DNA from: Sitta carolinensis | Taxonomy: Eukaryota; Chordata; Aves; Passeriformes; Sittidae | Direction of reading: 5' to 3' | Assembly: GCA_032173965.1 (NCBI GenBank) | Contig: CM063283.1 | Span: 19,882,501 to 19,946,500, forward strand | DNA: 64,000 nt | In this document: positions 51,018-63,241 of the stretch, one piece after another | Layout: every line of letters starts with the position of its first letter | Position numbering within the stretch: position 1 is the stretch's first letter | Made by a program: the position numbers and the translations under genes | The notes under the pieces: model-generated | Database searches by the model: none | Told to the model about the DNA's origin: nothing | The model's input: the letters and a program-made list of their open reading frames with translations, nothing else

Positions 51018-51859
51018 CCCAAACCAAAAAAACCAAACAAAATAGATCTCTGACATAATTCAGGGCGATTTTGAAACTGAAATTGTGGAATGCCTGCCTA
51101 TTACAGCATCCTTTGGTTTACCTAAGGACTAAGAAGTGGCAGTGGTCCTTCTGCCCTCTCAGTTTCTCTCAGGATGTTTACCTTTGCCTTTTGAAATTGC
51201 CAAATCCAGTGGTGCTAGAAATTATTTCTTTGCCATTAAGTATAAGAAAGAGTGTGTATAAACTTACATAAAGACTGAGCTTATGTTTTCAAACTGCTTT
51301 GGACTTCTCTGCAAATCATTTCCATTTGTGCTCGAAGTTTCTGTGACTGTTATACCACAATGTTCTAAAATAAATTAAGCTTCATAGATGAACTTTATCT
51401 GTTTCAGATTATACCCAAAGATTTTAACTTTTGAGCTTCTGAAATGAGAGTTGACCTTTTGCCTGACATAATTCTGTCTGGAATGATCTCTGAATCCTTA
51501 GGTACATTTCTGTTCAAAAAAATTTGGAAAACACTTGGTAGGAGAATTTTATTCATATTTTCTGCTTTTATTTTGTGATGTTTATCTATACTGAGCAGTA
51601 TGTTAAAAAAGGTTTATCCGAATTGGAGACAACTACCTGGGATAAAAAACCACAATCTGATGTGAAGGTGTTTTAATACCCAGTGATTTGCATTGCAGGG
51701 CAGAAATTAATCAGATAACATTGTTCAGAAAGTATGGCAGCTGCTGCTGCAGTGTAATTAAACTAAAGGTTACTTAGGTATAACATGAGAGTATTAGGTT
51801 TCTGCCTGGATGAAGTTTCTGATGCCAGCTCATTATAGTAGCTCTGCAGACCAAGCAGG

Positions 51860-51898
51860 TATCCCATGACTGCTCCCGAACTAACGGGAGCAGGGATA
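51860..51898. repeat. Short GC-rich hairpin
   Basis: CTGCTCCCG (51870-51878) and CGGGAGCAG (51885-51893) form a perfect 9-bp stem around AACTAA. TATCC (51860-51864) and GGATA (51894-51898) can extend it by 5 bp across a 5-nt one-sided bulge. It sits about 380 bp downstream, in gene direction, of the second FILIP1L coding exon, in the intron before the third. Function is unknown and chance is possible. Confidence 0.6.
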
Positions 51899-52274
51899 TG
51901 CCGAGGTGCACCGCTGTGTCATTGCTGCTGGATGGGCCCCTGCAGCCACTGGTAGGATGGGCCTCCTTGAGACAGGTGGGGACTAGTGAGGCTTCTGCTC
52001 GTATGGGCTGGGGTTGTGGGTAACAGAAAGGGAAGAAGAAAAAGAAGATGGTTTGAATTAGACAAAATCATGTCTGTCGATGTGTAAAGTCCCCAGAGCG
52101 CTGTGAGGATCACCACTCAGGTCTCAGCTGCACCCTGGACTTTGTTCTGCTCTCACTCACACTCTGTTCCATTCCAGATTTAGAGCTCATTTGCTTCCTT
52201 CCCTAGCAGTGGGTGAGAGATTTTCTGTTGAATTTGGTGGGAACTGTGGTTAAATATCAATTGCTTGTTCTTAC

Positions 52275-52448
52275 CTCTCCCATAGGCTTTTCATAGATAT
52301 CTTCTTGCCATTGCTCAGCCTTTGTTTGAATAGCATCTCGCTGGAGTGCCTCTAACACCTTCTTGGGAGTAACAAAGCCGTACTGTGCTTCCAGCAAAGC
52401 TAAGTCAATTTTTTCAGCCTTAAGTACTCCTATAACTTCATCTTGAGC
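52275..52448 (-). CDS. FILIP1L: FILIP1L second coding exon
   Basis: Minus-strand exon of 174 nt, 58 codons, phase 0 at both ends. The acceptor is TTTCTGCAG before 52448 and the donor is GAGAG|GTAAGA after 52275. It continues directly from the GELQ that ends the previous exon, giving [17 protein letters not shown]. It includes [17 protein letters not shown] and ends in [10 protein letters not shown]. The segment [14 protein letters not shown] separates FILIP1L from FILIP1, which has a different sequence here (AHYGSAEPEK from memory). This is the middle of the CortBP2-type N-terminal domain and is predicted to be helical. The intron to the previous exon is about 2.1 kb. No frameshift or stop is present, so the exon looks functional. 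Confidence 0.95.
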
Positions 52449-54571
52449 CTGCAGAAACACAAAGTAAGGTTTTATCTTGTTAAACTGTATATATGTATTT
52501 ACAGGTTAGCTCTCTGCTTTTGATTTTAAGAAAACTGAAAAACTTCTGAAATAGCGCTGTGTATGTAAAGTGCTCCAAAACAGTAAGTGATGTGAAGACA
52601 GTTGAAAAGCATGAGAGAAGTATTGGTCTTTGTATTTTATTAGTTCAACATAAACTCCAAGATCTTCAGGCCCTTCATCAAAGCTTAAGTACTTCTTGAA
52701 TTATTAGATCGTTTTGCTAATTCTGGACCAGTGTGTAGCAAGACAAAGTTTCAGGTCAAAGCTTGGCTCATAGTATTAGAAACTGACTTGTTAGGACAGG
52801 ATGGTGGGATGTTTCTTGAAGCCTGAAAGTGTTGTACATTCTCTATGTTTTGGGCCACTACAGATGTGTCCCTCTCGTTTTTTTTCCCCCCAGTCCATAT
52901 CCTCTGGTGGTGAAGGTTGCCCCCTGCCTCCATTTCACTGATACAAACTACCTGAACGGTCTCAAATATCCATTGTCTGCAATTATCTCAGTTAAAACAA
53001 GTATGTGCTAATCCTAGAAGGATAGAATAGGAAGGAAGGAAATCAGAGAGAAAGTTATACCGGGGAGAGTAACACTGACTCTGTGTTTAGTCTGACTCCT
53101 TTTGGTTGAAATACTTCTATATCCTCATTTATGACTGTTTAAACAAATGTTAAAATATGAAATAGTGTATTTCTAATCCTTAGCATTGCAGAAAAAAAGG
53201 AAGAGCGATCTTCGTATTCCTTGAGTGTTCTGGAATTTGGAAAGGAATGACATATAAATTAGCAACTTAGGGTTGGATTGACAGCTGATCTTCAGCAATT
53301 TGACTTGGCATTACAAGAGGTGGAAAATAAGGGATAAAAGATGACTTCTTATCTTTTTAGTTCATAGTGCTGCTTTCTTTTAAATTTCAGGCATGATTTA
53401 AAATGTTCATATCAATCTCATTGTTTTCCAGTTTCACATTTCCCTATTCCAGCTTTAAACCTTAATAATTGAAGCGCTTGTGTGTATATATATATATGTT
53501 ATTTTATTATTTTTATATGATGCACATGTAATGAGGAGTGTGTGTATAATATAAATAAATATGTAAAAATGTGTGCCATCTGAATTTTAACCTAAATTAA
53601 GAAAGGCCAAGTGGGCAGGAGAGAAATATTTTGCAAACATGGAAATTGTTCTGTTGCTTAATGAAACAATCTGTAGAAGTTTGCCTTGGATCTACCTTCA
53701 AAGATTGGTGCAGCTATTAAATATACATATCACATGTGTGTTCTGTTAAGCATGTCTGTATTATTATATAAACATACACACATATGTTAAGAATAGAACT
53801 ACCCCAGGTACTCTCTAGGTAATAAACTCTTAGACCATGTGCTACGCCCATTTAGGCCACTTTGGCCAGTTTGCTTTTTTCACTTCCTGTGAGTAGTTTT
53901 AAAGACACTGCTTCTGTGCAATAGGCCTGCCACAGAAATATTTTCCTTGCTCACTGGAAATCTGATTCCCACTTCCTGAAATACATTTCACCAGGTTAGG
54001 TATCATTTACCACTTGACAGACAGTTCCTTTTCTAGGTAGAAAAATGCTGGCTTGTAAAATCCAGTAAACTGTGGGCTAAGTGGCATGTAACACTTTTGC
54101 TTTGTATTATGGGAAATAAAATGGCTATTTTGATTTTTCTAGCAAAAAGTGTTAGAATACTGTTAAATTAGTTACTTCTTGTGAAGTGGCACATACTGTT
54201 TCATAGCAAGTAAAGCTCATGACTTCATAGGAGTGGGAGGGTAAAGTATAATTTAGTAAAATATCTTAAAGTTCTGTAATATGTTCTCCATATCAGCCAT
54301 GCGATGACAAATACTTGGTATTCAAAATACTTAAAATGGGACAGCACAGCTAGAAAGCTTTATGAATTGTCTGCTTTGAAAGTTACTTGTGGTATAAAGA
54401 TCATGTTTCCTGTCTGATAGCTATAATTTTGGGGTGTTTTTGTATGCTGCAGTTCTTACTTGTCCTGTATCAGACTGTGTATGGTGTTTCCTTAATATAG
54501 AAGCAGCCTGTGTTTGTGGTGGAGGGGGGAGTGTCTTTTAATTTGGAATATAAAGTAGGACAATACATTAC
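52449..54571. other. FILIP1L intron between first and second coding exons
   Basis: 2.1-kb AT-rich intron with a short (TA)n run at 53485-53497 and further TG/TA-rich stretches up to about 53.79 kb. No other feature seen. Confidence 0.9.
53485..53497. repeat. Short (TA)n microsatellite
   Basis: TATATATATATAT following TGTG, with further TG/TA-rich sequence nearby. Confidence 0.7.
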
Positions 54572-54858
54572 CTGTAATTCACCTTCGAGGACACTGAGAA
54601 GAAATAGCAAGTCATCACGAGAGAGATCCTCCCTTTTCTTGACAGAACTTTTTTGTTTTCTCTCTGCTTTTGGACTTTTCAGGATGGTACTGGCTTGGGC
54701 TATATCATCCTTCTCTCTCTGCCGTGTTTGTGCTTTTCCTTTCCCACTATAGCCAACCTCTTCTTTGTGGTGGTCTTTCACCCTTGGCTGGCTCAGCTTT
54801 GGTCTGGTTGGGCTTTCGGTGCTGTTACTTCTGGAATGCATGGTTTATGTCTCTGAAG
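54572..54858 (-). CDS. FILIP1L: FILIP1L first coding exon (start codon, N-terminus)
   Basis: Minus-strand exon. The coding part is 54572-54841, exactly 90 codons ending in phase 0. The acceptor is a pyrimidine-rich CCTTCAG just before 54858 and the donor CAG|GTAATG follows 54572. The ATG at 54841 has A at -3, and an in-frame TAA lies two codons upstream within the exon (54845-54847), which fixes the start and makes the rest of the exon 5'UTR. The peptide opens with a basic, Ser/Lys-rich, poorly conserved stretch (about residues 1-70). It ends with EDLSRDDLLFLL then SVLEGELQ, the start of the CortBP2-like N-terminal region shared by FILIP1L, FILIP1 and CTTNBP2. The wording of this block, remembered from human FILIP1L, fits that paralogue better than FILIP1. 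FILIP1L is a coiled-coil protein linked to filamin, cell migration and endothelial growth control. An upstream non-coding exon must exist, but I could not place it. Confidence 0.93.
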
Positions 54859-57800
54859 CTGAAGGAAATAGGGGAGAAAAGTAATTGTTTTAGCTAACAG
54901 ACTATAAAACTATTACTATAATTGATGGTGGGTGTTATTCCCTCCAGAATGGTAATTCTCCTGTCCACACAAAGCTGTTTGTCATTTGACAAAAGCTGAC
55001 AACCTTGTGCAAACCAACAGGACTGGGCTGTGACCCTTGCTGGATGTCTGCAGTGAAGTGAGTCTTTACAGATCTTAGGCCATTGTAACAATTCTCTCCT
55101 TGATACTTCAAAGGCATCATCTTTAGCAGCAGTGCTGGGTGCATCACTGCAAACCACGTTTCCTATTTTGTGATAAGGCCGACCTCATCTTTCAGGCAGA
55201 TACTTATTATGATGAGGCAGATTTAGGTTCAGAAGCTTTCACTAGGAAGACCTTTCTGTTCCACTTTAGTCGTGTCCCAGCCCATACTGTGTTGTGTTTT
55301 GCAGGGGAGAGCACAAAAGCAGTCCTCCTCTACTATGAGCTAGCAGGCTGCATTATCCATGTTTGGCAAAATTCAGGGAATAACACATCCAGACTGCAAG
55401 AAGCGAGCAGCACTGTAAATGCTCCAACACTAACACAACCAAAACCAAACTACCTTGCAGATCATGACTTCTCCACTCTTAAAACCATGCAGTATAAAAC
55501 CTTCCTACTTCTTTAGTGCTTGAGTCAAGCGCTCCAGAGGTGTTAGTACCTGGTGAAAGGGTGACTTATCCTAACTAGGCCCCTTTGAAGTGCCACTGTT
55601 AAGGAAGCATACTCTAATGCCTTTGCAGATAAATGACTAACACTGTGTAAATATTGATTAACCTCAGGAACTCGTGTTTTGGTTATCGCCACTCAGATTA
55701 AGGAATGAATGGATTATAGTCCACCTCTGCTGGAAAATTGTGGTCATGGATACCATCTAGCAAACAATAGCCTGATCATGTGATTCAAAGGTGAAATTCA
55801 ACATGTTCCAAAGACAAATAAGGCACAATTTTTCTTATTGAACTGCCCAGCTAATTGCTGGAAAGTCCAGAAAATCATTATGGTCTGTGATAGGGACTAG
55901 ATGATTTCTTGGCTACTTTTTTGCATCAATTCTGTGGCTGATAAAATTCTTTGAGAGCCTGCTCCCCTACTCCCTTTCACCAGATTCTGACTCTAAATCT
56001 TAAACTCTGTGACTGCACTCCTTAACTGTGGTAACTTTCCACTGAATTCTAGGAATGCTTCCCTTTGTTGTTTTTCTGCAAGAACAGAGGAGGTGGAAGT
56101 AGCTTTTGGTTTATAATGGATGATAACTCAGAGTGCAGTGAATTGATCAAAAACATTACAAAAAAAGAAAGTGATATATTCTATAATGTTGAAGTTTCTT
56201 CTAGTCTGATTTGAAGCACTCATTAATAAGAAAAACTTGTTTCTCCAGATCTCAGAAAACTAAGGCGTGTCAGATTTGCATGGCAGTGTGGACTTGAAAC
56301 TGTTTTGTGAAGCATCAACAGTGTCAGGTTAGGATGGGAACTTATTATAGAGCATGTAGGAAACCAAGAATTGTTCATAGCAGGCTGGCAGTGATGTTAG
56401 CTGGTGGCGATTAGTTTTAGTTTGTGTTCATCCTGGTCTTTCAGTCAAATGCAGATGTAGTGTGTTTATTAGAATACTCACCTTTTTCCCCTTGCTTACT
56501 TGGGAAAGAAAGATTATTCTTACTTGGGAAAAAGGCTGTTGGTTTCCTTTGAGTGTAAAATGCTGGATGCCTACTTGACTTCTGTGTGCAGTTAAAGGCT
56601 CATGCTTTTAAGTTCAAATGTAGTTTTGAGCTAAATCAGGTAACCTGAATGTACTCTGAGCTTGTCTGTGGGCTTTGACACCACAAGCACAGGACACCAT
56701 GAAATCCATAAATAGTCCAAGAAATCCCCTTCATTCATGCAAGTTGCAGCAGTGGTATAAACTGGACATCAAGCTACTATCAAACTTGTTGACAACAAAT
56801 GTCAATATGACATTTCTTGTGGAAGGAAAGGGAAGCCTTTGTATGAGGAAGAACTTCATACTTTTTCAAGCTTTTGGAACTGGATGCACCTGGAAATCCT
56901 GAACTTGGAAAAACAGGCCAAGAAGGACATCCTCCATGCATTTACTCTTGTACTGTATGTTTGCTGTTGACTTCAAGGCCACATGCCACCCAGTTTTCAC
57001 AGCTGCAGAGAGTTAACTGTGACTCCCTTTTATGTTTATCATGCCTACTTCCTAATCAGATAGCTCTTCCTTATTGCACTGGCAAAAGGCACGTGGTGCT
57101 TGGGAAGGCCAGCTGACTTGCCAGACAGGCTGTGCTCCTGTGGAGAATGGCATCTTTTCCATCTGCCAGGATGGAGTTTTTCCTTTTCTTCTCGAGAGTT
57201 CTTATGTACAGTTTACCTGTATTCTGTTCTGACATTCCTGAGTGCCAGTGCCTACTATAGAATCTAATGCAAATATTTATCAAATTAAGCAATTAATGTG
57301 AATTATTAGGGGTTGAAGGGAAATAATAAAGATATACTTTAAGCACTTTTTTAACAGTACTTGAATGTAGCTGATGAGAGGCACTGGAATTAGTAGCCTG
57401 CTTTATTAACATATTCTTTCTCAGTAGATTTATTTAAACTTTTTTACTGCCTGTACACTGATAGGCATTACTATTTATAGTGTTGTCTGTCTACAGAAGG
57501 CTGTTTAGTGATAATGTGGTTGTCAGAGGAGGTAGGCATGAGTAACAGAAGGGCAGTTTGAAACTTCAAATGCACAGTGTAGCAAATGCTGGTGTAGCAA
57601 CAAAGTGGGACCTCAGAAATGGACAAACCCAAATATCCCATCCACCTACTCTGAAATTCCTCACCACCTTCAAATTGTAAGAGTCCCTAAATGTGCTACC
57701 ATGTCAAGGGACTCACCTTCAAAACACATCTGACTTCTTGGATTTTGGGCAGAGCATCAGCTACTCATGCCTTTGCACCATGGCACAAAACAGAAAAAAA

Positions 57801-60800
57801 CACACATTCTGTTCCAGAGGGTGCTTGTTTTCTGCAATGTTATTAGACCCTGCAATGACCATAATGAGACATTTAAGACAGAATCGTCAAAATTTTTCAT
57901 CAGTATGTTTTGGTGCATTGAATTATTTTCTGTTTTGAGCAACTCTTTCCATGTTCTTGAAGGGTTAATGAAGAGCAATGTTTTATTTCATTGGCATTTT
58001 TTTTTTTTCCCACAAGGTAAAAATGTAAATAGACCCATAAAATTTATGAGTATCGTAAATGTTGTTCGTGGCACCCAAAACAGGGTTCTCAAGATCAGAC
58101 TAACGAGTGTAAAATTTGCCTTTTTGCATATCTGTCTCAACCAACACATTCTATAATGATGGCATCTGTGTACAAGAAATCTGTCTTGCAAAAAGGAGGT
58201 AAGAAAAAAGTGTTTCTTCTTGTAAAAGAGTTTGTAATTCACAGAGATTTCACTGTGATTTCTCCTGGAGAGTTGGCTCTTGTGTCTTAGGGCAGACTTT
58301 TGTGTAGAAGTTGATTTAAGCCCTTTTACTCAGTACCACCAGGGAGGATGACAATATAAGATGCCTTAGAAAACAATAAACAACAATGGCTAAAAATTAA
58401 TCGATTCTATGTCTGTGCCTTGCACTTATGATCTTTCTTCTGTTTTGGCTCAATTACTAAACAGCAGGAATTGTAGCTATGTAAACAGAAGAAGCAAGGA
58501 TACTTGCCAGCATTCTCATATGATGAATTATGTACCATTGGTGCATCAAAGTTAAAAGAGGATTGAAAGGAAACATCCAGATCATGAAGTCACATCTGTT
58601 AAAATCATAGACCACTATGCTCCGAGTACTTAACAGAGATTAGTTTTCTGTAATTGTGCTAATGGAATAGCACAAGACCTGTGTTCTGCACTATTGTGCT
58701 TTCCTTCACGTTATGAGGTGCCTGTCTTACAGAAGATTTTGCACTGGTATCTTTCTTGAAGTGACAATGTGGTGGTTCCCAAGCTCATCAGATTTGTGCA
58801 GCTTGGCAAGCTAAGAGGAATTCCAGATTCTAAGAGGAATGAGATTGGGTTATACTGAAACATTCTGGTAAATCAAATAATTGCAAGTTAGAGACTCAGC
58901 AAAGTTTGCATCTATTCTTGGTGTTCATATTCCTGTTCTTGTGCAGTTTATTTTCTATTCTGTTCTCATCTCTGAACTGATTGCTGTACTTCTGCATATA
59001 AAGGAGGTATTTTGTTTTCTTGGTGATGAACAAGTAATCTCAAGTGTCAAAGTATACTTTCCTTAAGAGCCAGGTGAATAAAGGACCGAATGTTTCTATG
59101 ACATTAACTTGGTCTCCACCCTCTCAATCATATTCAGAAGGAGATTAAACTGCATTTCTCTCTTTCACAGCAGTGAATTAGCTGGTGGTTCTCAAATCTC
59201 TGTGCTTTTGTGGGAAGGACTTCAATATCCTTCAGAAATTGCTTCATCTTAGAGTTTTAAGAGAAATTTCGGTATTTATTTTCACCTTTAGTGTTTTTCT
59301 TTTTAGTCAGTGATTAATTTACAAGCTAACAAAATCCCTCACAGGACTATATAATCCATTAACCCCTGGTTAAGGACCCTGAATTGTTAAGAACTTGCTG
59401 CTTCTTCCAAAAACCTGTGGCAAAGCAAGGAATTATGTCTCTCTGATTTTTAGCATCCCTCAAAGCACAGTGCTTTTGATTTGCTGGAATGGACAGGACT
59501 CCTACCAACAGATTGACTTCTTTTAAAAGGAGCTGAGATCTGATTGCTTTGCATACCAATGTAATGGGAGAGTGCAAAGCGCATGATGTATTTTGGAAAG
59601 AGATCTGCAGTCCTCTGCCCGTCACTGTAAGTGTGGACTGGGGCAAGAAGAAAAGGGGACCCATGAAGATTTGTCCTGTTTTTCTTTTTCAGTTCTGGTG
59701 TGGCCTTTAGGCCAGCAAATGCACCTACTGAACTGGGGTAGAACATGAAAATGTCTTTTTAATAATTGGAATCCCAGGATTTGGCCATTTCACAGCATCA
59801 CTGAGCCTTTCCTGGAACTGGTGCCTTCTGACAGAATTTGCTTAGGACTTTTTTTCTTCCCTTAAGTGGAAATATGTTGCTTTGTGGTAGATTTGCCCTA
59901 CTTCCAAAGAAAAAGCCCTTCCTTTTGGGTAGACTGCGTTAGTGTTTTCCTGAAACCGGTTTGAAGTGGCTTCTATCCAGAGGGATGTCTGTTCAGAGGC
60001 ATGGTCTGCTGTGCCATGACCAGCTATCCCATTTGAGCTGTGTTCTCATTCTCAGTAGACTTTGTGCTGTTTTGGTGCATAGGATGGTCATTTAGTGCAA
60101 AGAGACTCCTTTAACAGGCTCTTCACTCAGGGAATCTGGGGTAAGTAAGTGTTTCCATCCTGGCAGGGAAATGGCAAGATTAAGCCATTTTTTTTCTGGG
60201 AAGACTGATGCAAGAGTGCTTACTTGGGTATCCTGATGCATCTGTTGGCATGCAAAGTTGTAGGAAGTCGAGCAGCAGAAAGAAAATAAATTAGCAGCCT
60301 GTTTCCCCACTCACAGGATCTTGTCAAATTTTGGTCTTTGAAGCCCTTGGGGTTCCTGCAAGAACAGCAGTAACTCAAATGGGAAGAAAGCCTGGATTTG
60401 GCCAAGGATGTGAACACTCTCAGATAGGAAGAGTGCATGGATGAGAACTGGATGTCATTTTTGTGTTGGTTGTGGTTTATATTCATCTGACCACAAGCCA
60501 GACTCCTCATCCCTTGGCTACAGGGAGCCTCCCCTGAGACAGTAAGATGCCTTTTAAACCGTGTTAGAGTTGTCATGGTACTCTGCTCACAGTAAAGGTA
60601 CTGTGAAATTTCCACCATCTGTTGCCTCCTCCTCCTCCCTCTTCCAGTCCTGTAGTGTTTTGCAGGATATATTGTGAGTGTGGTAGCTAAGATCTTCCCA
60701 GGCCCATTTTGCATACATGCAGGCTTACAGTCATCTTTAGAAGGCTCAGTGTGTGTGGGAGGTTTTGACCAGGTTCTTTTGAAGGATCTATCTGTATCAC

Positions 60801-60890
60801 TTGTCAGTCATTTCATTATTGTTGTGTGAATTTGTGATCAGATCTTCATTCTTGTACTGTATCAAACTACAGGTACCTAGATACAGATAA

Positions 60891-60928
60891 ACACACACAC
60901 ACATTCCCCCCCATCTCCCACCCCCCAC
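60891..60928. repeat. (AC)6 followed by C-rich stretch
   Basis: Six AC units run into ATTCCCCCCCC and then CATCTCCCACCCCCC. Small simple repeat. Confidence 0.7.
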
Positions 60929-61790
60929 TGGATTTTGTATCAGGAGAAAAGTAGAGAAAACAACTTGTGCTATGTGACTAGTTCTTGGTTTTATGGCCTT
61001 GAGTTCAAGTTCAGCTTGTTCTGTAGATTAACTGATCTCAGCCCATCTCCTGCCAAGTCTTAGGTGGTGTTTGCCCACGTATTTGGCAGTTTAAAGCACA
61101 TACATCCACGGTACACAGCATGAAAGCGTTAGATGCTCACCTTGAACAAATTTGAAATTTTCACATTAGGAATATAGGGTTAGGAATGTATACTCCTGTT
61201 CAGAGATGTCAAATTTTGTTTTAAATAGGATCCTTCAGATGGTCAGGTAATAGACCTCTCATGATGATCCATGAGAAAATCAAGCGTTTGGGCTCCTTGA
61301 TGCATCATACAACATTTCTTTGGCAAAACTGGGTATCTCTTTTGAAATTTGAAATGAAGGCCTGGATTCCACTGAGCTTCCAGCTCAAAAATCACTACTT
61401 TGAGACATGGACTGATTTTTTTTTTCCTTCTCTCTAGTAATAATATGAAACAACTTCTGCTAAACCCTTCTTTTCTCTCCTCCACAGGAATTCAGCTCTC
61501 CTAGTTTGCGGTCCAGCATTTTGCTAAGTTGATGGTAGTCTTGGAAGATGGCAGTATATTTATCACATTACAAGTGTACAGTACCTGTAGCAAGTAGGTG
61601 AGACACAGTGGATGTGCTTGAGGTGATTTGTCTTGTCAGTGAGGTGCTACCCCTGCTGTGAGGCCACAGTGTGAAGTCGAGGGTGTCATGGCACTGGGAG
61701 AAGGACTCTGAAGTTGCAGGTGCACTGTAGCTTCAGTGTGCTGCTGCAGGGTGACAACACTGGTATAATCTTTGAAGGGATCAAATATAG

Positions 61791-61854
61791 TTGATTCCTC
61801 CTCAACTTTCTGAACCCGTATTTTCATGGGTTCGGAAGGTTGAGGAGGAATCAA
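61791..61854 (+). repeat. Near-perfect 27-bp inverted repeat (hairpin, 10-nt spacer)
   Basis: The left arm 61791-61817 (begins TTGATTCCTCCTCAAC, ends GAACCC) and the right arm 61828-61854 (begins GGGTTCGG, ends GAATCAA) are reverse complements at 25 of 27 positions. Both exceptions are T opposite G, so a plus-strand transcript would pair over all 27 positions, with two G:U wobbles. A minus-strand transcript would have two A/C mismatches. The spacer is GTATTTTCAT. Weaker outer pairing may exist between GGTATAATCTTT (61762-61773) and AAAGATAAAATACC (61853-61866). The roughly 64-nt size resembles a precursor hairpin, but there is no evidence of transcription. Confidence 0.9.
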
Positions 61855-62349
61855 AGATAAAATACCTGGAATGTCTTTAGCTTTCTCGTGCTGGGAGTAG
61901 AGTTGAGGGGAATTTTATGCAATTAGCTGAATTACGTCTGAGATTAATAGGGTTTGGGGGTATTTTTCTGTATGGTCCCTTGGATTTAGGTTTGTTTTAT
62001 CTTTCTTTTTAAAGTAAAAAGTTTCATATTTATTTTTTAATTAGACACTAATAATGGATTATTTATAAGGATTAGTGCAAGAGAGATTTTTGGTGAAAAA
62101 TGTGAATAAATGTTACTATAACATCAGATAGATCTGTGTTAGAAAAGGTAAACTCTCAATGCCATTCCATCTGTTACTCTTGCTAAACAAAAAAATGTGA
62201 ATCTTGCACTATCTGTATGAGAGATTTTAATAGTAAACAGAAATAAACCTCAGCTGCTCCAATTTCAATTACGTAAAATTACTTTCCAAGTATAGAATTT
62301 TCTTTTTATGAGCATGAGAAATAGTTAATGTTATTGAATACAGTGTTTG

Positions 62350-62415
62350 TAGTTTAATATTTATTAATATTTAATTTACTATTGAATTTAATATTTATTG
62401 CTATTATAAACATGG
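62350..62415. repeat. AT-rich imperfect direct repeats
   Basis: The word TTTAATATTTATT occurs three times (near 62353, 62387 and 62417 by reading), with a related inverted TTAATATTTAATTTA in between. AT-rich low-complexity sequence with no recognised element. Confidence 0.55.
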
Positions 62416-63186
62416 TTTAATATTTATTATTCAGCTTCTGTAATTTTGGCTCCAATGTATAATTACCCTGTAATTACAACATTACCTGAAGCAAAACCAT
62501 GAAATAGTGCTACATGAAACAAAAATGTTCCTGTCTTACAAACTGTGTGTCTAAAATTGTCCTTTTCCCTGAATATCTTTAAGCTACCTGGACTGTCGAC
62601 ATTTATGTAGCTGGATAATTCAGTGTTTCAGCTGATAATTTCACAGTTTTTCCTCACTGTGACTATCTCTGTACTCTCTGTAGGCATCAGTTTCCCTGAA
62701 ATTTGCAGAGATTTCAGTACCTGTTCCCCTTTCTCTGCCCTGTTTGGAACTGGCCTTGATTCAGGCTGGGACCCCAGGTTAGACACTGGATGAAATGTGC
62801 AGCCTCCTTGCTGCAGACAAACAAGCTCAAGCTATCCCTAGGAAGAACACACTGGGAAGCTTGGTTGGCCCTTCCCAGATTCCTCTGTCATGGAAACATT
62901 CATGAAACTGAAGGGCAGGATATCCAGACTTGTGAAACAAATAGGTTTTTGCATGCGGGACATGTTACTGTAAAGTCCACAGGCAACAGCTCAAGGGAGG
63001 CATTTTAGGATGCAAGGAGGAGTCTCCATCTCTTTGGTTTCAGACTTGCGTAATTGTTATTTTACAGAAGGAAAAAAGCAGCAAATTTTCTAAGTTTGGG
63101 GTTTCAGGATAGGCCAGAATTTTCTGTGTGGAAAGTCACACACCTGTCTACTGAATGGTGAAGGTTTTTTGGGGTTTTTTTGTTTT

Positions 63187-63188
<2 letters not shown>

Positions 63189-63240
<52 letters not shown>
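63189..63240. repeat. Poly(T) tract, 52 nt
   Basis: Uninterrupted T run preceded by G/T-rich sequence (TTTTGTTTTGG) and followed by GAGGTGG. It could be the complement of a retrotransposed poly(A) tail, but the sequence to its right is not recognisable as a gene or SINE. Confidence 0.95.

Positions 63241-63241
<1 letters not shown>

Larger units (their letters stand above)
45180..52274. other. FILIP1L intron between second and third coding exons
   Basis: 7.1-kb intron with the CR1 fragment, the 50993-51017 A tract, two small hairpins, and several overlapping open frames near 48.67-49.11 kb that show no recognisable similarity. Bounded by a GTAAGA donor at the right end and a TTTTTTGCAG acceptor at the left end (minus strand). 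Confidence 0.9.

Noticed and set aside
55139..55516. 125-codon plus-strand open frame just upstream of the first FILIP1L coding exon
   Set aside because: No recognisable domain, no splice or promoter support, and composition like the surrounding intron. A length of 125 codons can occur by chance in 64 kb.
60220..60714. 164-codon minus-strand open frame upstream of FILIP1L
   Set aside because: No domain or conserved motif seen, starts without promoter context, and runs through ordinary low-complexity stretches.
61482..61640. Plus-strand acceptor-like TTTCTCTCCTCCACAG with a short downstream frame
   Set aside because: The frame closes after about 14 codons and no donor or family match was found.
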